Shown piece after piece: positions 8,999 to 16,827 of a DNA stretch of 64,000 bases. A model generated the notes under the pieces. The model did no database searches, was not told the origin of the DNA, and saw only the letters and a program-made list of their open reading frames with translations. Numbering within the stretch: position 1 is the stretch's first letter; the number at the start of each line of letters is the position of its first letter. A program made the translations under genes and the position numbers. Source of the stretch: Streptomyces albus subsp. albus (lineage in GTDB: Bacteria; Actinomycetota; Actinomycetes; Streptomycetales; Streptomycetaceae); the NCBI RefSeq assembly GCF_000725885.1, contig NZ_JODR01000002.1, forward strand, positions 124,001-188,000, written 5' to 3'.

Positions 8999-9023
8999 GC
9001 CCCGCCCCTCCCCGGGGCGGGGC
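8999..9023. terminator. Bidirectional terminator between convergent sulfur operons
   Basis: A perfect 10-bp GC stem (8999-9008 pairing with 9014-9023) with a 5-nt loop directly after the chelatase stop and 14 nt from the stop of the convergent ssuD gene. No T-run, as usual for Streptomyces. It probably serves both operons. Confidence 0.75.
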
Positions 9024-9036
9024 TCTGCGCACCGGC

Positions 9037-10158
9037 TCAGGCCGGGACCGGCACCGTGCCGCGGGAACCGTCCGCCGCCGAGCGGTCCCGGACGAGGGGC
9101 AGTACGTTCTCGCCGAACCAGTACGCCTCCTCCAGGTGCGGGTAGCCGGACAGGACGAACTCCTCGACGCCTGCCTCGCGGTATTCGCCGATCAGCCCGG
9201 CGACCTCCTCGTGGCTGCCGACCAGGGCCGTGCCCGCGCCGCCGCGCACCAGTCCGATGCCCGCCCACAGTCCGGGGTGGATCTCCAGGCCGTCGCGGCT
9301 GCCCCCGTGCAGGTCCAGCATCCGGCGCTGCCCCTCCGACTCGCTGCCGCGCAGGCCGCGCTGGGCCTCGGCGACCGCCTGCGGGGTGAAGCCGTCCAGC
9401 AGTCTGCGGGCCTCGGCCCACGCCTGCGCCGAGGTGTCCCGCGTGATGGTGTGCAGGCGGACGCCGAACCGCAGCCGGCGGCCCTCCCCGGCGGCGAGCG
9501 CCCGCACCCTCGCGATCTTCTCCGCGACCTGTGCGGGCGGCTCGCCCCAGGTGAGGTAGGTGTCGGCGCGGCGGGCCGCGACGCGGAGGGCGGCGGGTGA
9601 GGAGCCGCCGAAGTAGACGGGCGGCACCGGTTGCGGAAGCCGGTTCAGCCGGGCGCCGGACACCCGCAGGTGCTCGCCCTCGGCGGTGACGGTCTTCCCG
9701 TCCCACAGATCCCGCACGATGTGCAGGAACTCGTCGGTGCGGGCGTAGCGGGCGTCCTTGTCGAGGAAGTCGCCGTAGGCCCGCTGCTCCCGGCTCTCAC
9801 CGCCGGTGACGACGTTGAGCAGCAGCCGGCCGCCGGTGTGCCACTGGTAGGTGGCGGCCATCTGGGCGCCGAGGGTGGGGGTGAGGAGCCCGGGACGGAA
9901 GGCGACCAGGAACTTCAGCCGTTCGGTGTGCCGGCTGAGCATGGCGGTGGTCAGCCAGGCGTCCTCGCACTGGGCGCCGGTGGGCGTCAGCACCCCGGTG
10001 AAGCCGAGTTGTTCGGCGGCGCGGGCGATCTGTGTCAGATAGCCGAGTGTGGGCGGACGGTCGGTGCCGGCCGTGCCCAGGGGGCTGCCGTGGCCGCCGC
10101 CGACGACGTGGCGGCTGTCGCCGCTGGTGGGCAGGAACCAGTGGAAGGTCGGGGACAT
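9037..10158 (-). CDS. ssuD: FMNH2-dependent alkanesulfonate monooxygenase
   Basis: Cleaves alkanesulfonates to aldehyde and sulfite with FMNH2 and oxygen; the sulfite feeds the reductase of the adjacent operon. The 373-aa protein is a bacterial luciferase-fold enzyme with the signature N-terminus FHWFLPTSGDSR...GGGHGSP, the NVVTGGE segment and SGYPHLEEAYWFGENVLP near the C-terminus, all typical of SsuD. The ATG at 10158 is preceded by a GGAGA site. It follows ssuE by 14 nt and is the last gene of the - strand operon. Confidence 0.93.
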   Translation of the reverse strand: MSPTFHWFLPTSGDSRHVVGGGHGSPLGTAGTDRPPTLGYLTQIARAAEQLGFTGVLTPTGAQCEDAWLTTAMLSRHTERLKFLVAFRPGLLTPTLGAQMAATYQWHTGGRLLLNVVTGGESREQRAYGDFLDKDARYARTDEFLHIVRDLWDGKTVTAEGEHLRVSGARLNRLPQPVPPVYFGGSSPAALRVAARRADTYLTWGEPPAQVAEKIARVRALAAGEGRRLRFGVRLHTITRDTSAQAWAEARRLLDGFTPQAVAEAQRGLRGSESEGQRRMLDLHGGSRDGLEIHPGLWAGIGLVRGGAGTALVGSHEEVAGLIGEYREAGVEEFVLSGYPHLEEAYWFGENVLPLVRDRSAADGSRGTVPVPA

Positions 10159-10172
10159 GGGCGGGTCTCCTT

Positions 10173-10781
10173 TCACGCGGCGGGCGATCCGGCGGTCAGG
10201 GGGATGCCGGCGCTGTGCCGCGCGGTGAGTGCGTCGGCCAGTTCGCCGACCGCCTGGGCGAGGCCCGGCTCGGCCTCGGCGGCGAGCCGGATCTCGGCTT
10301 CGGGTGCGGGGCCGGTGGTGATGTGCCGGTCGAGGACGAACCAGCCGCGCAGCACGGTGTCGCCGCCCAGCGCGGTCAGCACGGGCCGCAGGGCGTAGTC
10401 GAGGGCCAGCACATGGGCCGGGCTGCCGCCGGTGAGCAGCGGCAGCACGGGTTTGCCGCGCAGGGCCGTGCGCGGCAGTACGTCGAGGAAGACCTTCAGC
10501 AGGCCGCTGTAGGCCGCCTTGTAGACGGGTGAGCCGATGACGAGGGCGTCGGCGTCGGCGACGGAGGCCACCGCCCGGCGGATCGCGGGGTGGCCGTGGT
10601 CGGCGGCGAGCAGCGCCTCCGCCGGGAGGTCGCGGACGGCCAGGTGCCGTATCCGGTGACCGGTGCCGTGCCCCGCTTCGTTTCCCTGTCCGCGGCTGAG
10701 CCGGTGGCCCACGTGGTGGAGCAGTTGTTCGGTGCGGCTCGGGCGGGCGGGGCTGCCCGCGAGGGTGAGGACGTGTGCCAT
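10173..10781 (-). CDS. ssuE: NAD(P)H-dependent FMN reductase, SsuE type
   Basis: Supplies FMNH2 to SsuD. The 202-aa flavodoxin-like protein has the phosphate-binding LAGSPARPSRT near the N-terminus and the family segment GSPVYKAAYSGLLKVFLD. Residues 34-44 carry an unusual Gly/His-rich insertion. It lies directly upstream of ssuD in the same operon, as in most sulfonate gene clusters. Confidence 0.9.
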   Translation of the reverse strand: MAHVLTLAGSPARPSRTEQLLHHVGHRLSRGQGNEAGHGTGHRIRHLAVRDLPAEALLAADHGHPAIRRAVASVADADALVIGSPVYKAAYSGLLKVFLDVLPRTALRGKPVLPLLTGGSPAHVLALDYALRPVLTALGGDTVLRGWFVLDRHITTGPAPEAEIRLAAEAEPGLAQAVGELADALTARHSAGIPLTAGSPAA

Positions 10782-10839
10782 GGAGTTCCTTGGTGGAAGG
10801 CGGCCCCCCGCCGGGTGGCAAGGGGGCCGGGCCGGGGCG

Positions 10840-11184
10840 TCAGGGGACGTACTTGTAGCCGACGCGGCGTACCGTCACGATGCGGCTGCGGTGGCGGGGG
10901 CCGAGCTTGCGGCGCAGACGGGCGACGTGGACGTCCACGGTCCGTCCGTCACCGACGTGCTGCCCGTAGCCCCACACCCGGGCGACGAGCTGTTCGCGGG
11001 TGTGCACCCGGTGCGGGCGTTCCACGAAGTGGGCGAGCAGCTCGAACTCCAGGTAGGTGACGTCGAGTTCGGTGCCGTCGACGTGGACGGTGCGCCGCTC
11101 CCGGTCGACGTGCACGCCCTCGCCGGCCGCTCCGGCGGCCACCGGCAGCCTCACGAGGCGCAGGGCGGCGGTTCCCGTGCTCAT
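10840..11184 (-). CDS. Stand-alone OmpR/PhoB-type winged-helix DNA-binding protein
   Basis: A 114-aa protein consisting almost only of the Trans_reg_C winged helix (LTYLEFELLAHF-type core, RTVDVHVARLRRKLG recognition region, VRRVGYKYVP end). No receiver domain is present and the frame has no room for one. ATG 11184 shares one base with the tauD stop, so it is translated by coupling within the sulfonate operon. Unlike a response regulator it cannot be switched by phosphorylation of its own receiver. It may be a local regulator of the sulfonate genes; its targets are unknown. Confidence 0.85.
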   Translation of the reverse strand: MSTGTAALRLVRLPVAAGAAGEGVHVDRERRTVHVDGTELDVTYLEFELLAHFVERPHRVHTREQLVARVWGYGQHVGDGRTVDVHVARLRRKLGPRHRSRIVTVRRVGYKYVP

Positions 11185-12077
11185 CAGGCCACCGCCGCGG
11201 GGGTGTAGTGGGCGGCCTCGTCGCCTTCGAGGACCCTGCTGCGTCCGCCGTCCGCCCCGACGGGTACGTCACCGGCGACGGTGACGCGGTGCAGCCGGCG
11301 GGGCAGGTCGCCGTAGTCGTCGGGGGCGTAGTGCTGGGTGATGCGGTTGTCGAACAGGACGAGGTCGCCGGGCGCCCAGGTCCAGCGGACGGTGTTCTCG
11401 GGGCGGGTGACGTAGGACTGGAGGACGCGCAGCAGGTCACGGGACTCGTCGGCGCCGAACCCGAGGAGGTGCTGCGCGAAACCGCCGATGAACAGGCCGC
11501 GTTCGCCGCTTTCGGGGTGCACCCGCACCACGGGGTGTGCGGTGCGCCAGCGGCGGGAGGTGAAGACCGCGCGGCGTTCGGCGGCGGCCCGGTTCCTCGG
11601 CTCCGCGTAGTCGTGGTCGTTGGTGTGCACGGCCCACAGCCGGTCGGCGAACTCGCGCAGCGGCCCGGGCAGGTCGGTGTAGGCGGCGGCGGTGTTGGCG
11701 ATGAGGGTGTTGCCGCCGTACGGGGGGACGACGAGGGCGCGCAGGGTGCTGGCCTTGGGCGGGGTGCGCACGAAGGTCACGTCGGTGTGCCAGCGGTTGG
11801 CGCGGACCCCCTCCTCGCCGTCCACGGGCAGGATGTGCGGCTGTCCTTCGACGGAGGGCACGGTGGGGTGCGCGGTGGTCAGCTCCCCGAAGCGGGCGGC
11901 GAACCGCAGCTGGCCGGAGTCGTCGAGTGTCTGGTCGCGGAAGAAGAGCGCCTTGTGTGCGAGGAGCGCGGTGTTCAGTTCGCCGACGAGCCGGTCGTCG
12001 AGGTCTTCGGACAGGTCGACGCCGAGGATCTGAGCGCCGATGCGGCCACCGATGCGGCGGATGTCGAAGCTGGTCAT
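11184..12077 (-). CDS. tauD: Fe(II)/2-oxoglutarate-dependent sulfonate (taurine-type) dioxygenase
   Basis: Hydroxylates a sulfonate next to the C-S bond so that sulfite is released, using 2-oxoglutarate and oxygen. The 297-aa protein has the iron triad H97-x-D99 (RWHTDVTF) and H249 (RITQHY), with the 2-oxoglutarate-binding arginine region LPRRLHRV at 258-265. It is a second desulfonating route beside the flavin enzyme SsuD. The substrate may be taurine or another sulfonate or sulfate ester; the sequence does not decide this. A 50-nt gap separates it from the permease gene upstream. Confidence 0.9.
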   Translation of the reverse strand: MTSFDIRRIGGRIGAQILGVDLSEDLDDRLVGELNTALLAHKALFFRDQTLDDSGQLRFAARFGELTTAHPTVPSVEGQPHILPVDGEEGVRANRWHTDVTFVRTPPKASTLRALVVPPYGGNTLIANTAAAYTDLPGPLREFADRLWAVHTNDHDYAEPRNRAAAERRAVFTSRRWRTAHPVVRVHPESGERGLFIGGFAQHLLGFGADESRDLLRVLQSYVTRPENTVRWTWAPGDLVLFDNRITQHYAPDDYGDLPRRLHRVTVAGDVPVGADGGRSRVLEGDEAAHYTPAAVA

Positions 12078-12127
12078 GTCGGGTTCCTTCCGGGGTTGGG
12101 GCGCGTGGAGTTGCCGGGCTCGCCGGG

Positions 12128-13009
12128 TCACCGGGTGGTGCGCCACGACGTGAAGCGGCGTTCGAGGGCGACGAGGAACTGGTTGAAGCAGACGCCGAGC
12201 GCGGAGACGGTGAGGATGCCGGCGTACATCTGCGGGATGGCGAAGTTGTACTGGGAGTTGTTGATCAGGAAGCCCAGACCGGCCTTGGCGCCGACCATCT
12301 CGGCGGCGACGAGCACCAGGATGGCGACGGCCCCGGCCAGCCGGATGCCGGTGAAGACGGCCGGCACGGAGGCGGGCAGGATCACCTTGGTGAACAGCCG
12401 CCAGGGCGGCAGGCCCACGCTGCGGGCCAGTTTCAGCAGCGTGGGATCGACGGTGCGGACGGCGCTGATGGTGTTGAGCAGGATCGGCCAGGTGCAGGCG
12501 TACAGGACGATGGAGACCTTCGAGGTCTCGCCGATGCCCAGCAGCAGCACGAAGACCGGCAGCAGTGCCAGCGCCGCCGTGTTGCGGAAGACCTCCAGCG
12601 CGGGCCCGAGCAGGTCGGCGACCGGTTTGTACCAGCCGATGAGCAGTCCCAGCGGTACGGCGAGCGCCACGGCGAGCCCGAATCCGCTCAAGGAGCGCAC
12701 CAGACTGGCACGCGCGTCGTCCACCAGCTGGCCGTCGGCGAGCAGTTCCCACCAGGCGGCGGCGACCTCGCTGAAGGGAGGCAGGAACACCCGGTCGGCG
12801 AGGCCGAGGCGCGGCGCGGTCTCCCACAGCGCGACCAGCAGCACGAGGACCGCCGTACGGGTGAGCGCGGTGCGGGCCAGGATCAGGAGCCGGCGGCCCC
12901 GGGCGGGACGGGACGGCCCGGGTCCGGTGTGCGGGGTGCCGGTGCCCTCGGGTGCGGACGCGCCGTGCCGGGTGGTGCGGTGGGTGCCGGGGGTGAGGAG
13001 GGCGCTCAT
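12128..13009 (-). CDS. ssuC: Sulfonate ABC transporter permease
   Basis: Membrane component of the second sulfonate importer. The 293-aa protein has an extended Pro/Thr/Gly-rich cytoplasmic N-terminus (about 38 residues), six predicted membrane segments and the EAA loop SVGLPPWRLFTKVILPASVP. ATG 13009 overlaps the ATPase stop by 4 nt. Confidence 0.92.
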   Translation of the reverse strand: MSALLTPGTHRTTRHGASAPEGTGTPHTGPGPSRPARGRRLLILARTALTRTAVLVLLVALWETAPRLGLADRVFLPPFSEVAAAWWELLADGQLVDDARASLVRSLSGFGLAVALAVPLGLLIGWYKPVADLLGPALEVFRNTAALALLPVFVLLLGIGETSKVSIVLYACTWPILLNTISAVRTVDPTLLKLARSVGLPPWRLFTKVILPASVPAVFTGIRLAGAVAILVLVAAEMVGAKAGLGFLINNSQYNFAIPQMYAGILTVSALGVCFNQFLVALERRFTSWRTTR

Positions 13010-13842
13010 GCGGCCACCGTCGGGTGCGCGGCGGCGGCCCGTTCGAGTTCCTGGGCGCGGTGCACCTCGTCGTGGAGCAGTTCCCACACGCGGTGCCGGA
13101 AGGCGGCGAACTCGGGGGTGGAGCGCGGGTCCTCGGCGCGGGTGCGGTCGCCCAGGTCGATGCGGAGCTGTTCCTTGACGCGGCCGGGCCGGGAGGTGAG
13201 GACGGTGACGCGCTGCCCGAGCAGGACGGCCTCGTCGATGCTGTGGGTGATGAAGACGACGGTCTTGCCGGTGCGCTGCCAGATCCGCAGCAGTTCGTCC
13301 TGGAGGGATTCGCGGGTCTGTGCGTCGAGCGCGGCGAAGGGTTCGTCCATGAGCAGCACATCGGGGTCGTAGGCGAGGCTGCGGGCGATGGCGACGCGCT
13401 GGCGCATACCGCCGGACAGCTCGTGCGGGTGGCGGTCGGCGAAGCCGTCGAGTCCGACGAGGGAGAGGTAGGCGGCGGCCCGTTCGGCGCGTTCCCGGCG
13501 TGGCACCCCGCCGGCCTCCAGACCGAACTCGACGTTGCCGCGCGCGGTGCGCCACGGGAGCAGGGCGTACTGCTGGAAGACGGTGGACCGGTCGCGGCCG
13601 GGGCCGGTGACGGGCTTCCCGTCGAGCAGGACGCGGCCCGAGCTGGGCCGGGTGAGCCCGCCGAGCAGGTCCAACAGGGTGGACTTGCCGCAGCCGCTGG
13701 GGCCGACCAGGACGCTGAACTCCCCGTCGGCGATGTCCAGGTCGATGTCCTCGAGTGCGGTGAAGGTGCCGGCGGTGCCGCGGGCGGTGGCCCGCAGTGG
13801 AAAGGTCTTTCCGACGTGCTCGAAGCGGATCTTGCTGGTCAT
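13006..13842 (-). CDS. ssuB: Sulfonate ABC transporter ATP-binding protein
   Basis: ATPase of the second sulfonate importer. The 278-aa protein has Walker A GPSGCGKST, signature LSGGMRQR, Walker B LLMDEPFAALD and the ITHSIDEA switch histidine. ATG 13842 overlaps the stop of ssuA by 4 nt. It differs in sequence from the ATPase of the first importer at 6511-7275, so the two systems are not a recent duplication. Confidence 0.93.
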   Translation of the reverse strand: MTSKIRFEHVGKTFPLRATARGTAGTFTALEDIDLDIADGEFSVLVGPSGCGKSTLLDLLGGLTRPSSGRVLLDGKPVTGPGRDRSTVFQQYALLPWRTARGNVEFGLEAGGVPRRERAERAAAYLSLVGLDGFADRHPHELSGGMRQRVAIARSLAYDPDVLLMDEPFAALDAQTRESLQDELLRIWQRTGKTVVFITHSIDEAVLLGQRVTVLTSRPGRVKEQLRIDLGDRTRAEDPRSTPEFAAFRHRVWELLHDEVHRAQELERAAAAHPTVAA

Positions 13843-14900
13843 GGTCGGCTCCCGGAGCGGTGGCGGGCGGGGGCGGGGCTGTGGTTGAAGGCGTTGGTGT
13901 AGATGTCGGGCAGGTGGACGCGGTCGGCCTTGATGTCGCCGCGCCGTTGCAGCCAGCGCGCCCACAGGGACAGTTCGCCGGGCGCGATGCGACCGCCTGC
14001 CCGGGCCACGCCGTAGGAGCGCCAGTAGCGCAGGGGGTCGAGGTCCTCGCTGCGGTCGCGGCGCCGCACGATGCGCACCATCCGGGCGACGACCTCGTCA
14101 CGCGGGGTGCGCCGCGACCAGTCCAGTGCCCTGCCGACGCCGGTCACGAAGGCGCGGGCCTGTTCGGGGTAGCGGTCCAGATAGCGGTCGGCCATCACAT
14201 AGGTGCCGGCGCTGAAGGTGCCGAGCAGACGGTGGTCGTCGAACAGGGCGCGGATGCCGCCGCGTTCCCGCGCCTTGTCCCGCAGGATGTCGCCGAGGAC
14301 GGCCACGTCGATGTGGCCCTTGCGCAGCGCCTGCTCGGTGTTGACGGGCGGCAGTGCGATGCGTTCGACCTGTGCGGCCTGCGCGGGGTCGAGGCCGGCC
14401 CGCTCCAGGTAGGTGTCGAGCATCGCCTCGGCGTGGGCGCCGAGGGTGTTCATGGCGACTCTCCGCCCGATCAGGTCGCGGGCGGTGCGGATCGGGCTGT
14501 CTTCGAGGACGTAGAAGCCGTTGTAGCGCTCCTCGTCGACGCCGTAGTAGCTGATGACGGCCCGCACCGGGGCCTTGGCCGCGGCCATCTTGACGACGGC
14601 GCCGTTGAACGCGCCGCCGAAGTCGGTGTCGCCGGCGGCTGCCGCCTGGATGTCCTGCGGGCCGCTGGTCGTGTTGCCGACCCAGCGCAGGGTGAGGCCG
14701 TCGAGGTGGCCGAGATCCTCGGCGAGCTCGGCCGGGGTGACGGTCCCGGCCCAGCCCTGGTAGCGGAGGGTGTCGGCGGGGACTCCCCGGCCGGAGGCCC
14801 GGCCGCAGCCGGTGGCGGCGGTGGCGGCGAGGCCGGTCAGCGCGGTGTAGGCGAGGAACTCCCGTCTGCGCAGGTGCGGGGGACGCTCGGGTGGACGCAC
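13839..14900 (-). CDS. ssuA: Sulfonate ABC transporter substrate-binding lipoprotein
   Basis: Extracytoplasmic sulfonate-binding protein. From GTG 14900 the product has 353 residues, with a twin-arginine-like motif RRREFL at 11-16 and a lipobox ATGC ending at C32, suggesting Tat export followed by lipidation. The mature part is SsuA-like (GNTTSGPQDIQAAAAGDTDF). I prefer GTG 14900 because a GGAAGG site lies 5 nt upstream; an ATG at 14963 is in frame but would lengthen the signal region without support. It is the first structural gene after the leader peptide. Confidence 0.87.
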   Translation of the reverse strand: MRPPERPPHLRRREFLAYTALTGLAATAATGCGRASGRGVPADTLRYQGWAGTVTPAELAEDLGHLDGLTLRWVGNTTSGPQDIQAAAAGDTDFGGAFNGAVVKMAAAKAPVRAVISYYGVDEERYNGFYVLEDSPIRTARDLIGRRVAMNTLGAHAEAMLDTYLERAGLDPAQAAQVERIALPPVNTEQALRKGHIDVAVLGDILRDKARERGGIRALFDDHRLLGTFSAGTYVMADRYLDRYPEQARAFVTGVGRALDWSRRTPRDEVVARMVRIVRRRDRSEDLDPLRYWRSYGVARAGGRIAPGELSLWARWLQRRGDIKADRVHLPDIYTNAFNHSPAPARHRSGSRP

Positions 14901-15127
14901 GGGTGCCTTCCGTTGCACGGCCGGAGCGCGCGGAACACGGAACGGCCCGGACCGGTGCGGCACATGCGTCAGGTCATGCGCGCTGCGGTACGGGGTGTCC
15001 CGGGCGCTTCCGGGTCGGATCGCCGCGCGGCCGGCGGCTCCCGCCGAGGCGGAGCACGCGAAGGGCTACGGCACGGGCGGGGCCGTGGCCGGGCGCGGCG
15101 CGGGAAAGGGTGAGCTGAGGGTGCGCG
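14901..15127 (-). promoter_or_regulatory. Untranslated leader between the cysteine leader peptide and ssuA
   Basis: 227 nt separate the leader-peptide stop from ssuA. The most evident element is a 6-bp hairpin (15032-15037 with 15041-15046). It is GC-only, has no T-run and could act in attenuation or sequester downstream sequence. Alternative pairings are likely in this GC-rich stretch but I cannot fold it here. Confidence 0.4.
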
Positions 15128-15214
15128 TCAGGCGCAGACGGGGGCACACAGGGCGCTGGCGTGCCGTCGCAGATCGACGTGCAGGCGCGCTACGAGATTC
15201 CTGTACTGGCTCAC
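15128..15214 (-). CDS. Cysteine-ended leader peptide of the sulfonate operon
   Basis: A 28-codon frame on the - strand from GTG 15214 to TGA 15128. Its core is RLHVDLRRHASALC and it ends APVCA, so two of the last six residues are cysteine. Short peptides with an H-V-D-L-R-R...S-A-L-C core upstream of sulfur genes are a recognised actinomycete class, usually labelled putative leader peptide, and cysteine-coded uORFs control sulfur genes by attenuation in mycobacteria. The start is uncertain because no strong ribosome binding site precedes GTG 15214; initiation may be weak or leaderless. Function is inferred from position and composition. Confidence 0.75.
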   Translation of the reverse strand: MSQYRNLVARLHVDLRRHASALCAPVCA

Positions 15215-15302
15215 GGCTGTGAGCTTGCCAGCCGGTCGCCGGGGGCGTCAACGGCCGGTTTGTTAAGCCCGTGTGAGCCGGGCCACCGTGCGGGGAAGGT
15301 GA

Positions 15303-15342
15303 AGGCCCGCCGTGCCCCGTGGGGGGAAGGCACGGCGGGCCT
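15303..15342 (-). terminator. Strong terminator downstream of the subtilase gene
   Basis: A perfect 14-bp stem (15303-15316 with 15329-15342) and a 12-nt loop, located 69 nt after the stop of the - strand protease gene and upstream of the sulfonate operon promoter. It isolates the two transcription units. Confidence 0.8.
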
Positions 15343-15410
15343 GGTGTTGCGCTTACCCGGAAAACGCGGGCTACGCACAAATCCCGCGCACGATTGAGCA
15401 CGAACGGGTG

Positions 15411-16646
15411 TCACTCGACCATGCGCAGCAGCTTGTTGGGGGTGCCCTTGGTCGGATTGGTGATCGCTTCGGTCGTGGCGTGCTTGGTGAGGGCGGCGGC
15501 GACCTGCGCCGGGGTCGCCTTCTTGTGGCCGGAGAGGTAGACGGCCGCGGCTCCGGCCACGTGCGGGGACGCCATGGAGGTGCCGGACATGGTGGCCGTC
15601 CCGCTGTTGCCCCGGTGGCTCGCGGAGACGATGTCGACACCCGGCGCGTAAAGGTCCACGCCCTTGCCGTAGTTGGAGAAGTAGGCCTGCCCGTCCTCGC
15701 GGTCGGAGGCGGCCACCGTCAGCGCGGTGGACACCCGGGCCGGGGACGAGCTGAGGGCGTCGGCGCCCTCGTTGCCCGCGGCCACGGTGTAGGTGACGCC
15801 GGAGGCGATGGAGCGCCGGACGGCGGCGTCCAGTGCGGAGTCCTTCCCTCCGCCGAGGCTCATGTTGGCCACCGAGGGGCCCTTGTGGTGCTTGGTCACC
15901 CAGTCGATACCGGCGACGGCGGTCGCGGTGGTGCCCGAGCCCTCGTTGTCCAGCACCCGCACGGCGACGACCTTCGCCTTCTTGGCCACACCGCACCGGG
16001 TGCCCGCGACGGTGCCGGCGACGTGGGTGCCGTGGCCGTTGCCGTCCTGGGCGGTCTTGTCCTTGTCGACGGCGTCGTAGCCGTAGGAGGCCCGGCCGCC
16101 GAAGTCCTTGTGGCTGATGCGCACGCCGGTGTCGAGGACGTACACGGTCACGCCCGCCCCGGCCGTCGAGGGATAGGCGAACTTCTTGTCCAGGGAGGGC
16201 GTCTTCTGGTCGATGCGGTCCAGCCCCCAGGACAGCGGCTTGTACTGGGTGGCGGTGCCGGTGATGTGCAGCCGCTGGTTCTGGTGGACCTCGGCGACCC
16301 GGTCGTCGGCGGCCAGGCGCCGCGCCTCCTGGGCGGTCATGCCGGTGGTCTGGAAGCCGTTGACGGCCGAGTCGAAGGTGCGGCCCACCTTTCCGCCGTA
16401 CTCCCGGGCCAGGCCGGCGCCGGCGTCGCGTATCCGCTCGGCCCGCACTCCGGTGCTGTGCGGCTTGAGCAGCACGATGTAGCTGCCCTTGACGGCGTCG
16501 GGGGAACCCGCACCGATGACGGTGCCCTCGGCGGGCGCCGCGCCCGCGGGGAGGGTGAGGAGCGTCGCGCCGCCGGCGAGGGCGACCGCCGCGCCGATCG
16601 CGAGGGTTGTGCGGCGCTTCGTGTTCCGGGCCACGTGGGTTGCCAT
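15411..16646 (-). CDS. Secreted S8 subtilisin-like serine protease with I9 propeptide
   Basis: Extracellular protease. The 411-aa precursor has a signal peptide (hydrophobic segment about 15-33, cleavage near AGAAPA), an inhibitor-I9 propeptide (about 50-135, YIVLLK...HQNQRLHITG) and a catalytic S8 domain. The triad is D172 (VLDTGV), H205 (GHGTHVAG) and S357 (SGTSMASPH), with oxyanion N292. It ends shortly after the catalytic domain with no P/Homo B or other C-terminal extension. ATG 16646 gives a proper signal peptide. It is a single-gene unit with its own terminator. Confidence 0.93.
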   Translation of the reverse strand: MATHVARNTKRRTTLAIGAAVALAGGATLLTLPAGAAPAEGTVIGAGSPDAVKGSYIVLLKPHSTGVRAERIRDAGAGLAREYGGKVGRTFDSAVNGFQTTGMTAQEARRLAADDRVAEVHQNQRLHITGTATQYKPLSWGLDRIDQKTPSLDKKFAYPSTAGAGVTVYVLDTGVRISHKDFGGRASYGYDAVDKDKTAQDGNGHGTHVAGTVAGTRCGVAKKAKVVAVRVLDNEGSGTTATAVAGIDWVTKHHKGPSVANMSLGGGKDSALDAAVRRSIASGVTYTVAAGNEGADALSSSPARVSTALTVAASDREDGQAYFSNYGKGVDLYAPGVDIVSASHRGNSGTATMSGTSMASPHVAGAAAVYLSGHKKATPAQVAAALTKHATTEAITNPTKGTPNKLLRMVE

Positions 16647-16677
16647 GGACGAGGAAGCCTCTTCTCGTGTCTGCGGG

Positions 16678-16711
16678 GACGGCGGTCCGGCCGGCCGGCC
16701 GGGCCGCCGTC
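16678..16711 (-). promoter_or_regulatory. Hairpin in the 5' leader of the protease gene
   Basis: An 8-bp outer stem (16678-16685 with 16704-16711) enclosing alternating CCGG pairs that can extend the stem, 32 nt before the protease ATG. It may be a terminator for the amidohydrolase operon, which ends at 16828 and reads in the same direction, or a structured 5' leader. No T-run. Confidence 0.45.
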
Positions 16712-16827
16712 GGTTGATGTGACCCTGTCGGATCTTCACCCCGCGACTCAAGCTGTGGAGGCTGTTGTGATGTTTGCAACGCCTGTGACGGATGTGACGG
16801 GACGGTGCACGCCGCCCCCGCAACGGC

